Under the pieces are notes generated by a model that was given only the letters and a program-made list of their open reading frames with translations, made no database searches and was not told where the DNA came from. Shown here piece after piece: positions 13,134-27,300 of a stretch of DNA of 64,000 nucleotides; within the stretch, counting starts at the first letter, position 1, and every line of letters begins with the position of its first letter. The translations under genes and the position numbers were made by a program. The stretch is from Asterias rubens (taxonomy: Eukaryota > Echinodermata > Asteroidea > Forcipulatida > Asteriidae). The stretch lies in assembly GCF_902459465.1 (NCBI RefSeq), contig NC_047081.1, forward strand, positions 2,666,001 to 2,730,000. The letters run 5' to 3'.

Positions 13134-14270
13134 GCTAGATAATCCATGAACATTTATCTATCTCATGAAATACATACATCAATTATTGCTATCAATGTGA
13201 GGAATTTCCGTCATCCTTTTAATAGGCTACATGCACAAAACATGAGGACACAACAATTCAAATTTAAGGACAGCATGGTTCCTTTTGCATTTTCTGTTCC
13301 ATTGTTCTGTTGTCTCCCCCCCCCCCCCCCCCCCCGCTCTTCTGAGTCATCTGTATTTGCATTATATAACGAACAAGATGGCATGGCACAATGAATGTCT
13401 TATATCCCGTGAGTTAATTGAATTTGAGGAGTAAATAAACTTACAATGAAATCTTTCATCGACATGGATATACCATATACCCTAGTAATGACATGCAATT
13501 AAATTGCCTGTGAAAAACATTTTTTATCGACAATATTTTAGTGCACAGCCACAAACATGGGTACTAGTTCACTTTTCATCATGTCTATTTTATGAACGCC
13601 AGTTAGAAAACCACTGATGTGACAGTTACTTCAATGTAATTTTATCAAAAATGAAGAACTTTTGGATATATTTGATTGTTGAATAATATAAATTAACAAT
13701 CGCTTATTCAATGATGAATAAAAAGTGCTTGAGTTTGTTTGAGCCAGATCTGCAAAGAGTCATTCAATATTTAGCAGTTGTTCTCTTTGGTGTCTTTGTA
13801 AGAAAAGGTGTATCCATGATTATGGCTGTTCATTTGAACACAATGAATGGTGCATATAAATTGAGTTTTTTAATGGATTTTTGTGTTAACAACTTAGCAC
13901 GAACATGCCAAGAGTTATTTAGAAAATGCAAGATATAGTCAGCATCTACTTTCTGTATAATTTATATTGCTGTCAAAGCTATGTTGACAATTAGTAAAGC
14001 CAAAGATCAAGTACATTTATTTTATTTATTTATACTCTATTACATTATTACATCTACAATTTATTGTAAAAGTCAATTTATCTATGTCTATAGTTCTCTA
14101 ATTTTGTGTATTATATAAAATGAATTTTCACTTCTAGAATTTGATTTGTGATATGATCTTCTTACTTTAATGCGTGTAAATAATGAGTATGTATATTTAT
14201 CTGACACTATTTAAAAGTACTGATTAAGTGATTATACTTATTTCCAAGAAACTGAAACAAAAACCGATTG

Positions 14271-14660
14271 TTAAAGGCAGTGGACACTATTGGTAATTAC
14301 TCAAAATAATTAATGGCATAGAACCTTACTTGGAAACGAGTAATGGGGAGAGATTGATGGTATAAAACATTGTGAGAAACAGCTCCCTCTGAAGTGACCT
14401 AGTTTTGGAGAAAGAAGTAATTTTCCACGAATTTGATTTCGAGACCTCAAGTTTAGAACTGAGGTCTCGAAATCAAGCATCTGAAAGCACACAACTTCGT
14501 GTGACAAGGGTGTTTTTTCTTTCATAGTTATCTCGCAACTCCGACGACCGATCAAGCTCAAATTTTCACAGGTTTGTTATTTTATGCATATGTTGAGATA
14601 CACAAAGTGAGAAGACTGCTCTTTGACAATTCAATTACCAATAGTGTACACTGTCTTTAA
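14271..14660 (+). mobile_element. Family-1 TTAA MITE, near complete
   Basis: TTAAAGGCAGTGGACACTAT to ACACTGTCTTTAA, with hairpin near 14437-14480. Confidence 0.88.
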
Positions 14661-15023
14661 AAAACTATGTATTTTTAACAATAAATTTTGTCACAGTTAT
14701 TATTAGAAACCATTTAATAAATGTATTCTGCTATTGTAACAAAGATACTTAATAGAAATTTCACCTTCAAATACAACAAATCTAGCCTGAAGGCACGGCT
14801 AGTGTTATTGTATTTCAATAATATTCATTATAATAATACCTGGTGTATATATTTGTATCACACCATTCTTGATGTTTACACTTCTTGATTAGAGAGAGAA
14901 CAGAAAGACAGCTCAGTTACCATGGTTACCTTGAAAAAATCAAATATGTTTGTTACGTTAAACTTTCACTGACGAGAAAGCTATTTTAATTATGTGCAAG
15001 AATTCCCACTTGTATGTCTTGTA

Positions 15024-15029
15024 TTTATT
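15024..15029 (-). terminator. Candidate annexin poly(A) signal
   Basis: TTTATT on the plus strand reads AATAAA on the gene strand, about 170 bases past the stop codon. Confidence 0.4.
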
Positions 15030-15088
15030 CACAACACAATTAATATCAATATCAGCTATTTCTGATAGTTTGCTAAACACAAGTACAC

Positions 15089-15246
15089 TTTGTTTAGTGA
15101 CAGCGTTGACTTCATGTCAACACGTTACTGCCAATGTCACTAAGCAGCATCTCCTCGTAGTCTCCTCTTTGTTTAGTGACAGCGTTGTCTTCGCGTCTAC
15201 ACATTACTGCCAACGATAGTGAGCAGCAGCTTCTTGTAGTCTCCAG
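15089..15246 (-). repeat. 79-bp tandem duplication over the annexin stop codon
   Basis: Copy 15168-15246 holds the last 15 or so codons, the stop and the start of the 3' UTR. Copy 15089-15167, immediately downstream, is clearly homologous but diverged. On the gene strand the second copy could read GDYEEMLLSDIGSNVLT, against [15 protein letters not shown] in the real exon. The period (79) is not a multiple of three and the second copy has no acceptor, so it is probably untranslated. Confidence 0.85.
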
Positions 15247-15325
15247 ATGTGTCAGATTCCACCATCTTATAAAGAGTCTTTTGATACTTCTGAAGAAAAG
15301 CACTTTTGATCTCCACAAGATCAAT
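15197..15325 (-). CDS. Annexin last coding exon
   Basis: It runs from TTTGCAG to TAG at 15199-15197. It encodes [20 protein letters not shown], then [20 protein letters not shown] and NV, the classic end of annexin repeat 4. The last part of the exon plus the start of the 3' UTR is tandemly duplicated just downstream. Confidence 0.9.
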   Translation of the reverse strand: MDLVEIKSAFLQKYQKTLYKMVESDTSGDYKKLLLTIVGSNV

Positions 15326-18300
15326 CTGCAAATGAAGAAAAATCATCATATGTTGATTAACAAGGAACACACTACTTTGTACTTAAAGGGAAGGTACACA
15401 TTTGGTAATTACTCAAAACAAATATTATCTCAAAAACTGACTTGGTAGCGAGCATTAGAGAGCTGTTGATAGTACAAAACATTGTGGGAAACAACTCCCT
15501 CTGAAGTAACGTAGTTTTTGAGAAAGAGGTCATTTTCACTAAAATAATAAAAGACTTCTAGCTAGAAGTCTTTTATTCCTATCTGAAAGCACACAAATTT
15601 GTCCAACTAGGGTGTTTTTTCTTTCATCATTTTCTCACAACTTCAGTGACCAATTGAGCTCAAATTTTCACAGGCTTGTTATTTTAAGCTTATGATTGGA
15701 TACACCAAGTGAGAAGACTGGTCTTTGACAATTACCAAACGTGTACTGTGCCTTGAATTGCATCATATGAAATCGGTTTAAAGCCATTGGACACATTCGA
15801 AACAGAAAAAAATAAAAAATTCACCGATTTACAAATAACTTACAGGGTTTACAGAAGGTTATGGTGAAAGACTATTCTTGAAATATTATTCCATGAAATG
15901 CTTTACTTTGTGAGAAAACATTAAAGCAATTATCAATTCTCGATATCGAGAGTTACAAATTTATTTTAAACACATGTCATGACACGGCGAAACGTGCGGA
16001 AACAAGGGTGGGTTGTCCCATTATTTTCTCCAGACTCCTGACCGATTGAGCGTAGATTTTCACAGGTTTGTTATTTTATATATAAGTTGTGAAACACGCA
16101 GTGTGGGCCTTTGGACAATACTGTTTTTACCGAAAGTGTCCAATGGCTTAAACCACAAATGGAACTTGTAGACGTGTGATATAGGACCAGTAACTTGGAA
16201 AGGAAAGGGAGAAGGTTGGGATGCATTATAGCAACTATTGCAGAGTAAGCCGGTCTCCGATTAGCTTGCTGTATTTACCTCTGAGCGAGTCACAATGACG
16301 CGAATCAGAGTGTCATCATCAGTACCAGCTCCTTTCATTGACCGATAAAGACGCTCAGCAAAATACATCGGTCGACTCTTTACACATTGAACTGGAAAGG
16401 GAAAAAACACATCAACTACATCAAGACAATAGCTGGCAAATGACAACTTGGTGGTACAGTTTATTGCCTTTGGCTTCAACACTGTTTAGCAGAATTGAAC
16501 CAAACTTGTGCAAATGCTCTAGCTGCATTGTGTATATCTTTAGCAAATAATAATAATAATAACAAATTCTTATATAGCGCATTTCACAAAAAAACGTATC
16601 AATGCGCTTTACATTAGTCCCCTGGTCATTGGGCCAATAACATCCATGCAATCTTTCTCAGCTCCCAATAGGGAGTATACAGCCCCGAGCTTCCGCATTC
16701 ACAATATCAACCTCTACCCTCGCAGGTACCATTTAAACCCCTGGGTGAAGAACACAATTATAGTAAAGTATCTTGCTCAAGGACACAAGTGTCACGACCG
16801 GGGTTCGAACCCACACTCCGGTGACTTGGCATCAGAATTTGAATTTGATGCTCTTAACCACTTGGCCGTGACACACTAATCGGATCATAGACTTCTGGAC
16901 CAGCCATTAATAATTTGTTGTGGTGATGGGGTATGGCTCTTTTATTCACATACTATGACAAGAGAAATGTTCTCAAGACTACTGCACTATTTACAATTTG
17001 TACGACCTGATTGCAGTTTTCGATGCAAACATCATCATACAGCACACACAAAGTCTGTAAATTCTAAGTACATATTAGTGGCTACATGTGTTATCTATTG
17101 TCCTTGCTCCATGCTGCTGGCAGCGCGCAACATGAATGGGCGGGTATCCATCACAAACTTGTATTGCAAATCCTTGCCAAAAAAGGGCGCGGTGTGTTCG
17201 CTGGCATAAATGTACATGTAAGCGCATGTGCTTTGCTGTGGTGTAAAATTTGTTAAGCACAGCTTATCGTAGTATTACGATTGAACATGTTGATCGCATC
17301 ATGATTTGGAACATCAGTCAAGATGTCACTACAACACAAGTGCCTGAAGTGATGATGGATACCCTGTCTCAACAAAATGATTGTTTTACAGCGTAATGTA
17401 AGATAATCTTATTTTGAGCTGTAAAAGAATCATTTTTAGATTTCAGCGTTTTGAGATTTTGTTATGTAAGACTCTATATAATTATTATTATTATTTTCTT
17501 CCTGTCTGGTCCGGTTAATTTTGTTCAAATTAAAACCTTTTTCATGCAAGGCGGTTTTCATCGCACACACCAATTTCTTTTCCACTTGAATGCTAGTGTT
17601 TAGAGCATCTATCAAGAATTGCGGTGTGGTGGAGCTCCACACACAATTATCATTCGGATGTGTTCTTTCCATTTTTGTTTTAATGGTCCACTCACAGGCC
17701 TGTACAGTCAATATTTAGTACTTTCTGGCTTCCTGTACTAGAGTACCCGTCCGTAATGCAACAATGGGGTTTTTCCTTTCATTATTTTCTCTTGTAAATT
17801 TGATGACAAATTGAGTCAAAATTTTCACAGGTTTGTTAGTTTGTGCGTATGATGGGATACACCAAGTAAGGAAGACTGCGCTTTGACAATTACCAAAGGT
17901 GTGTTTGGAACAATGTGATTAAAGTAATTCAAATGTGAAGGTTCAGAGATGAACAAAACACTTCTTTATAAATTCAATATGGATGCAATACAATAATTCC
18001 ATAGAGTTATATGTAAGAACTAGAGGGCGCACTGGTGATGCTTCTTGCACAAACGCGACGGGACCGCAACAAGACACGCGCGCCATTCTGCACGCGCGTT
18101 GAATATGAAGTACACGTTGGAGTTTGTGTTTATTGAACGCTGACGCCATGCTGTTTTGTCAAAATGGCAGCACAAACACACGCTAAGCAATGCCTGTTTG
18201 TTCAACTTAGAAAATGGCCGCCTGCACGCATGCCGGGGCGCGTATATAGGCCAGTGCGCCCTCTAGTTCTTATATATAACTATATGAATAATTCAGACAA

Positions 18301-21300
18301 CTGTTTGACATAACACAAAGAAGCAGTTGAAACCTACCAATGACCGACATTCCCTTCTTGATGAAGCCTGACATCTCACGGTCAATACTGTTCATGATGT
18401 CACGCTGAGAAATCTGTCAATACAATAAGAACAAATGAATGACATCAGGATATGAACAACAAAGAACTTAAAGGCAGTGAACACTATTGGTAATTGTCAA
18501 AGACTAGCCTTCACAGTTGGTGTATCTCAACATATGCATAAAAATAACTAACCTCTGAAGTGATGTAGTTTTCGAGCAAGAAGTCATTATCCACTAATTT
18601 GATTTCGAGACCTCAGATTTTTAATTTAAGGTATCGAAATGAAGCATATAAAAGCACACAACTTTGTGTGACAAGGGTGTTTTTTAGTTCTCTTATTATC
18701 TCACAACTTGGACGACCAATTGAGCTCACGTTTTCTCAGGTTTGTTATTTTATGCAGATGTTGAGATACACCAAGTGATAAGACTAATATGGAAGCATGC
18801 TGTATTGTTGGTATGGTGCCCCGACCTCAAAGGCAGCGTTAGTCAATAACAAAAGAGCCTGTCTATACCATGGGATAAATGAGCTGATTCTCATTCAGCT
18901 CATAGTTTAGAAAGACGCTTTTACCATACCAACGGAATACAGATTGCTGCCACATTGGTCGATGATGTCATCGTCAGCCAATCACCTGTGCAGGAAAACC
19001 ATGCTGTCTAGTAGTTGATATTTTCGTAATGGGAGTTTTGGATTAACGGTGGATCCCGACTGGACTAGGTACGATCCGGTCTTGCTTTTAACATTTTCAG
19101 GTAGAATGGGATTGGGACTGTTGCTGACATTCATAATGGGAAAATTTGCTGTGTTTTTTTTAACTCGTTTCCTGTTTTTGAAGCCATTTTGTACGTACAA
19201 GTTCTCTTTTTAAAATTTGAGTTGCACCCATTTTTTGTATATACATAACGACAGATATGCTCTTCGTTTCAATTTACTGGTACATTATTTTGGTTGAGAC
19301 TTTTCAGAAAAGGCTGAAAAAAATCACAAAGGAAATTAGTGACCTGCGGGTAGACTGTATTGGGTGTCAAATTACACGAAATGAGACTTCACTCGCTATT
19401 CCTAACATGGAGTCTGAATGCAGAAGACAGTTGTACTGAGGGACTCCGGGCCTGACAAGCAAAGATCGACTAACAGACTGACCAATGCAAACTATTCTAC
19501 TCTTTCATAAACATCAGATGTCTTTCACTAACATGTATGTCAAGAAAGTCACAAAGAAAACACAAATAGTTTAAATTAATATTCTTTATCCCCGATGCAA
19601 ATTTAACATCTATTATATCGTTGCGGTACCCGCTGCCAAAAACACAGGATTCAAACTGCCTCCAGCTGCCGGGCAACCTCGGTAGTCTATTTGGTAAGAC
19701 ACTGCTCTAGAATTGCAAGGGTCGTGGGTTCGAATCCCACCCAAGTAACATGCCTGTGATATTTTTTCACAGGACTCTGGAAAGTACTGAGTATACAGTG
19801 CTAACACACATCGGTGTATGGGTAAAAACCAAAATTAATACAAATAGTTTACCTTCGTATATTCGTCAAATGTTGCTCGCAGTTGAGCGAAATTCCGCAC
19901 AGCGAGAATCATGTTAAAGACAGATTCATCAGTTCCCCATTTCTTTTCTCCAGCTTGGTAAAGCTTATTGGCATCATCCTTAGCTTTAGCAAGGTCTACT
20001 GTGTTACCTTCATCTCTGTTACCCTAGTTGTGTAACAAACAATCAAGAAAATTGAAATTACAAAAAAATGAAATTCTTCTTTGACTTCAAGCTTCCAGTC
20101 CACCACAAGTTACACTAGTCAATGTTTCAAATGTTTTGATTTGTAAATATTTCCTTTGAACTTCCAAACAGACAATTAAGAATACAAATTGATGCTGTTA
20201 CCATTCAACTTTTATTTGACCATATACACGTATAACAGATCAGAAGAATGTTTGAACAAATTTTACAACCTACATGTATGACCCAAATAGATGTATTGCC
20301 TGTTTTTAGGAAGTGTCGTGGCCGAGCGGTTAAGAGCACCGAATTTAAACTCTGGTGTTTCTGATCAGCAGAGTGTGGGTTCAAATCCCCAGCCGTGACA
20401 CTTGTGTCCTTAAGCAAGACACTTAGCCATTGCTTCGTCCTTAGGATGGGACGTAAAGCCGTTGGTCCCATGTGTTGTGTAACACATGTAAAAGAACCCA
20501 GTGCACTTTTCGAAAAGAGAATAATATCGAAGTCTTATGTAGCGCACGTATCTACCAAACAAGGTACTCAAGGCGCTGAGTATATACAAACTTTCAGAAA
20601 GATAGGTTATTGCAGTGATGAATTCTGAGACCCAATTATTTAGCACCTTATAAGGGTTTACAAGGTGCTACGGCGCATTAAGCAGCCACAACCAGGAACA
20701 CCGGGGCGAACCCCTTCTCTTTTCGATAAGTGCACTGGGTTCTTTTACATGCGTACACAACACATGGGACCAACGGCTTTACGTCCCATCCGAAGGACGA
20801 AGCAATGGTTAAGTGTCTTGCTCAAGGACACAGTGTCACGGCTGGGGATTCGAACCCACACTCTGCTGATCAGAAACACCAGAGTTTGAATTCGGTGCTC
20901 TTAACCGCTCGGCCACGACACTTCCACGAGAAGGGGTTCGCCTCGGTGTTCCTGGCTGTGGCTGCTGTATGCGCCGTAGCACCTTGTAAACCCTTATAAG
21001 GTGCTAGTTAATTGGGTCTCCAAATATATCACTGCAATTACCTATCTTTCTGAAAGTTTGTATATACTCAGCGCCTTGAGTACCTTGTTTGGTAGATACG
21101 TGCGCTATATAAGACTTCGATATTATTATTATTTTTATATTTTGATAGAAATAACGTTTCATCAAGTCTTTATTCACAAAGATTTGCAATACATGTACAC
21201 TGGGCAATAGTTGGGGTGTTCAGTTCCATCGACTGATTTGTTGACATTTACTTGTTCAATAATAGAAAAGAATAAAGGCCTGCTGCACCATCATTTGTAA

Positions 21301-24300
21301 ATAATGCCCCGGTGTTCCTGGCTGTGGCTGCTGCATGCGCAGTAGCACCTTGTAAACCCTTATATAGGTGCTAAATAATTGGGTGTCAGAATTCATCACT
21401 GCAATAACCTATGTTATTATTTTTGAAAACCAAATGACCACTTTACCTGACACATGGAGACAAGCAAACGTTTGAAATGACCACTGGTATCGCCAATGCA
21501 ATCTTTCTCCATGGTCTGATGATACTCTGTAATCAAGCACAATACTCTAATCTTTACTCAGCTCAATAGCAGCGTAGTCATACTGGTTGTAACGTTAAAG
21601 GCAGTGGACACTATTGGTAATTACTCAACATAATTATTGGCATAAAGCTTTACTTGGTGACGAGTAATGGGGAGAGGTTGATGGTATAAAACATCGTGAA
21701 AAACGGCTCCCTCTGAAGTGCCATAGTTTAAGAGAAAGACATAATTTTTACACAAATTTGATTTCGAGACCTCAGATTTAGAACTTGAGGTCTCAAAATC
21801 AACCATCTAAATGCACTCAACTTCGTGTGACAAGGGTGTTTTTTCTTTCATTATTATCTTGCAAGTTCGATGACCGATTGAGCTAAAATTTTCACAGGTT
21901 TGTTATTTCATGCATAAAATGTTGAGATACACCAACTGTGTCGGCTAATCTTTGACAATTACCAATAGTGGCCACTGCCTTTAAGTAGTTGCATAACATT
22001 TATCAGATCAAGGCATCAATTAGACAAACCATGGAGCCAAACAAGTAAAGCATAATAGATGTACATCGTTGGGTGGAAAGACCATAAATGAACTCCAGTG
22101 AAAATGGAAGTATTTGGAAACGCCTATTAAATGCAGTGGACACTATTGGTAATTAATACTCATAAAACCTTACTTAGTATTGAGTAATGGGAGAGGTTGG
22201 TAGTATAAAACATTGTGAGAAACAGCTCCCTCTGAAGTGGAGTAGTTTTCGAGAAAGAAGTAATTTTCCACGAATTTGATTTCAAGACCTCAAGTTTAGA
22301 ATTTGAGTTCCCGAAATCAAGCATCTGAAAGCACACAACTTCATGTGACAAGGGTGTTTTTTCTTTCATAGTTACAATGTATCTCGCAACTCCGACAACC
22401 AATCGAGCTCAAATCTTCACAGGTTTAATATTTGATGCATATGTTGAGATACAGCAAGTGAGAAGACTGGTCTTTGACAATTACCAAGTGTCCACTGTCT
22501 TTAATTGTGGTGTCTTCTTGGCCTTGGGAATCATGTTGGCCAAAAATCAATTGGAACAAGAAAACAAAAACCTGTTTGTCTTATAAACAAACATTCCGGA
22601 CTGCAAGCTAGTCAGTTCCTTGACATTTTACCAAAAAAGTTATAAAAACAATATGCCGCGCGGGGATCACTAGACCAATCCACACACCAGAGTTCTCAAT
22701 TTATCGCTTGCACCACATTGCTTTTGTTTTTATTTTAGCCATAACTACCCTCAGACCCCACAAAGAAGGACATTGCAGATCAATATGACCAATGATCCTC
22801 GTGAATTTAAAATTAAACTTTTCTTTTTACAAAAAAATGTTCAATGTACTTATACTTTTTATTTATTTTCATCTGTTGATACAAGTTCTAGTATTGACCC
22901 ATTTCACCTGACGTCATCATCAGAACAATCTTGAATGCGCTATACTGGTGGGCAACTTCCCCTGTGCGTTTTCATATATAACTCTATGCATAGAGTATGC
23001 TGTGCATTATGCAGTGAAGTGCGCGTTTTAGGCGACGCGGCGTTAATACACGTAAACCTAACTGCCCAACAACATGGTGAGCGTGGCATCAGTCGCTGCG
23101 TGTGACGCGCGTGCAAGGGGTCAATATCTACATATGTTTGAAAAGTGTAACTCACGTTTTTTGTATTCAACACAGAGTGCTTTGATCTGCTCATTGGTCC
23201 TGCTGCATAGAATCTCAATCAAGATCTCCTCATCTGTTCCCAACCCCTGCAATGCAATCACAATATCACTCATACTTTCCAAATACCTTAGTACAATCAA
23301 GAACTTAAAGGCAGTGGACACTACTGGTAATTACTCAAAATAATTATTAGCCTAAAACCTTTCTCGGTGACGAATAGTGGGGAGAGGTTGATGGTATAAA
23401 ACATTGTGAGAAATGGCATAGTTTTCGAGAAAGAAGTAATTTTCCACGAATTTGATTTCGAGACCTCAGATTTAGAACTTGAGGTCTCGAAATCAACCAT
23501 CTAAACGTTCACAACTTCGTGTGACAAGGGTGTTTTTTTCTTTCATAATTATCTCGATGACCGATTGAGCTCAAATTTTCACAGGTTTGTTATTTTATGC
23601 ATATGTTAAGATACACAAACTTTGAAGGCTAGTCTTTGACAATTACCAATAGTGTCCACTGCCTTTAAGCCCGGTTCGAATGCGAAGCGAATTTGACGTG
23701 AATTTGACGTCACAACCCTCCTTTTGCACCGATATTCGCAAGTGAGTTGGGCAAAGTTGAACTGCTGCGAATTATTTGTTGCGAATTTGTGGCGTCAACA
23801 TTCGTATCGCATTCGCATTCGCTGGAAGTATGAACCGGGCTTTAGTCATGTTAGTATAATATACTTACACCAATTTTTCATTATTATCTCGCAAATTTGA
23901 CGACCGATTGACCTCAAAGACTAGTCTTTGACAATTACCAATAGTGTCCACTGTCTTTAAGCTACATGTACATGTATTATCAGTTATCACACAATCGCGA
24001 GTGGAATACGAAAAAAATATAGCGCTTCTGCGTCACATATCCAGCGAGGCCAAAGGCCGAGTTGGATATGGAACGCAGACGCACTATATTTTATGTATTT
24101 CCATGAGCACGTGTGTGATAACATATATCTCCTAGAAAACTTGGCGCGTACATAGAACACACAAGACGCAGGTAGTGATATTAGCCGTGCAAAATGGGTT
24201 TTTATAATGGGTTTTTATCACCGATTCTGCGAATCTGATTGGAGGATTAGCACATACTTGAAGATAAATTTGGCATACAGTTTTGGTTGTTCAAAGGCAC

Positions 24301-27300
24301 ATGTAGACAGTAGATTCAATAATTTAGACACTTTTTTGGCCTCCTGTCATGTTCTGTTCTGGGTTTTTATTTTTATTTTTTGTTTTTATATTTATTGTGT
24401 GCTTTTTGCTGGTTTATTTATTGAATTTGTTATTATTTTGATTGGTTCGTTGCTTTTTGTTTAACTTTTGCTGTACTTTTTGATGTACTTGTATTTGTTG
24501 AGGTCAAATAAATAATAATAATAATAATAATAATATACATGTAGTATGTACCTTGATCGCCTTATGTATTTGGTGGGCATCATAATAATCCTGTGGCATA
24601 AATAAAGCCAATATACACTCCTCCAGCTTACTGCTTAACTCAGACTTCAGATCCTTTATCAAGTCCTGCGTAGTAACAAACAAAATAAGACATTTTTAGA
24701 GGGACTTTAGTGTGAAGAATGCCATGCATGAGGATTGCCAGTGGCTGGTTGCATGGGATTTTCCTGCCAAGGTTCTCCTTCCACATCAAACCAACACTCC
24801 TTCATTTTGTTCTCCAGATCTACAGGTTACAGGCTTGTCTCTTTTGATGATTCGTCAAGGTTTTATATTACGAAAATGTAACAATAATCTAACTGTAGTT
24901 CTCAAATTGATGTGGAGATGGAATGTATCCGTAGTAGGGTCTCTCATTTGAGGATTCTCAGGACAACAGTATGTAGTTTTGTACATGTTTTCCAACTATG
25001 GACCTTTCCCGAACCATGGACTTTTCCCGAACCATGGACCCTATTGTTCTCTTTTGTTATAAATAATTTGGGGGGCTAATCGTCCTTACTCGCAGCTAGA
25101 GCTGAATTGCGAAGGACGCGGCTACAACGTGTTCGAGAAGCAGGCATGCAAGGGCGCGATCAGCTGCCAGCCACATCAACCCATTATGACCACGGAGCAC
25201 AGCCAAGATCGAAAGTGTTTAATTTTTTTCTCATTTATAGGTTTGAGTGTGTATACCTTACTCACGCAACACCCTCGGAACGAAAACAGTATAGCCCTTT
25301 GGTGGCCTCGCCAACCGTGGGGCATAATAAACACTACATGTACAAGTACATGTTTTATGTTCTACATGTTTACTGCCGTAGTTTGCTGCTTCCTTGGTAT
25401 TAACAAGGCTCCTTCCAGTGTACCATAGCAACCTACAACTCGAGTTACCTTGAATTCAACTCTGGTCCTCGCTATGGAAACCGCTCCTTCTCAATCGCCA
25501 CTCCCACTCTTTGGAACAATCTTCCCGTTCACATCCGTGCCTCATCTACACTGGACTTATTTAAAACCGCTCTAAAAACACACTTATTTAAATCCATCTA
25601 GTCTTTTTAGTTTCTGCCATTTCATCCCACTTTTAATTGTAATTTTTTGTTATCTTACACTTCTTCCTGTTCTGCGCTTAGAAATCTTGTATTAAGCGCT
25701 ATATAAATGCATGTTATTATTATTATTATTAATTGCACAGAATGATCTCATGACAATCATCATAAAAAAGTCCCTAAACACATAAAGTGGTTCTAAACAT
25801 ATTTTCAGATTACACATTCGAACATCATTAAATAACTCGCATAAAGATTTTGATGTACAAACAATTTGCAAACCTTTCCATACATAGTCTTGAACTTCAG
25901 CTTAATTTCCTGGCGTTGTGAGTTGCTTCTTTTTGTAATCAGATCTATGATGGCACCCTCATCGGTACCTAGAGGAAAGATCAGGGAACATTAAAACCTC
26001 AACTGGTGACTCAGATGAAGTTTAAGGCCGGGCCACTTATGAAAACTGCAGCTTAAATCAGGCATGCAACTACCCATTGAAAAAAAAGAGGAACATTTTC
26101 AAAGGCACAACGCAAGTGCGAAGCGAGGCAGCCGAAACGCCACGGGACAAGATACCCACAATGGTACCCTAGAAAATGTTGAGGCTTATTATGCTCTTAG
26201 TTGCATTGTTAGCATGTACTAGGCTTATTTTACATGATTGTAGTTGTACACTGTTGTTGCCAGGCATACATGTATTAGGCTAAAAAATAAAAAATAAACG
26301 GGAAAAAAAAAAGTTGATTGTGGTTTTTTTTAAGGTTTTTTTTTTTATTTTTTTATTTTTTTATTTTTTTATTTTTATTTTTTTCACGAATACAAAAGGA
26401 AACTTCTATTTTATCTCAGTGCCAATACAAATGCTTACTGAAATGTACTTCATGTGTATTGTATGTATGGTAATAATCAAAATCGTTCACATAATCTTGA
26501 AAGCAGACTATACAGCCTTTATGAGGTATGACCTGATAATTTGTGAACAAAGAGTCCACATTCAGGGCCCAATTTCATAGCTGTGCTAAGCAACAAAAAT
26601 TGCTTAGCATGAAATTTTCTACATGATTTTTAGGATTAAAAGCAAACAACAGCTGAATACCAGTAACAAGCAACATGAACAATGGAAATTTTGTTGGTAA
26701 TCCTGTTTTTTATCAAGGATGAAATTTCATGCTAAGAAAATGTTCGTGCTTAGCAGCTCTATGAAATTGGGCCCAGGTCACTTGATACTTACCCATTCCT
26801 TTCATGGCTTTTCTTAGTATTTCTGCATCCCTCTCTGCATCAAATGGATGAGCAGGTTTGACAGTTCCATGACATTGGAATGGTTGGTCATTCAGAGACA
26901 TATTACCCAAAGCAGCCGTCACCGGTTGAGTGACTGGGGGAGGGCCCTGATAAAGGAAAACAAATCCCTTAGTCATTGCTGTTTAAACTTGATTAATGAG
27001 CAAACTTCATGGACAAAACTACAGTAACAAAACTGCTAGTACGAGTTGTTTTCCCCAACTGTTAATAAACCAAATTATATCACACCTCTTGCTTGTTCTG
27101 TTTTCTGGTTGGCTGAAACACGCTCACGTGGGATGAACTAATATAGTCTAGTAATCGCGCGCATGCTTTACCTCGGTAAAATTTGGACTGTTCCATTTCA
27201 CTCGGCTTTGCCTCGTGAAATGGAACAGTCCAAATTTTACCTTGCGATAATATTCCTCCCATTCCACTCTGAGCCAATCACTATTTGTAAACCAATTCAT

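Larger units (their letters stand above)
9912..15023. other. Intergenic between coiled-coil gene and annexin 3' end
   Basis: Two convergent genes end into this stretch. It holds the MITEs at 10.25, 12.89 and 14.27 kb and a C(22)-like tract near 13316. AT-rich elsewhere; no gene seen. Confidence 0.6.

Noticed and set aside
19680..19750. Possible tRNA gene with a good B-box
   Set aside because: A second copy with the same downstream tail at 60.2 kb shows it is a SINE head.
20313..20400. Possible tRNA-Ser/Leu gene
   Set aside because: The sequence continues into a conserved SINE body and recurs in several truncated, inverted copies; the anticodon arm is not convincing.
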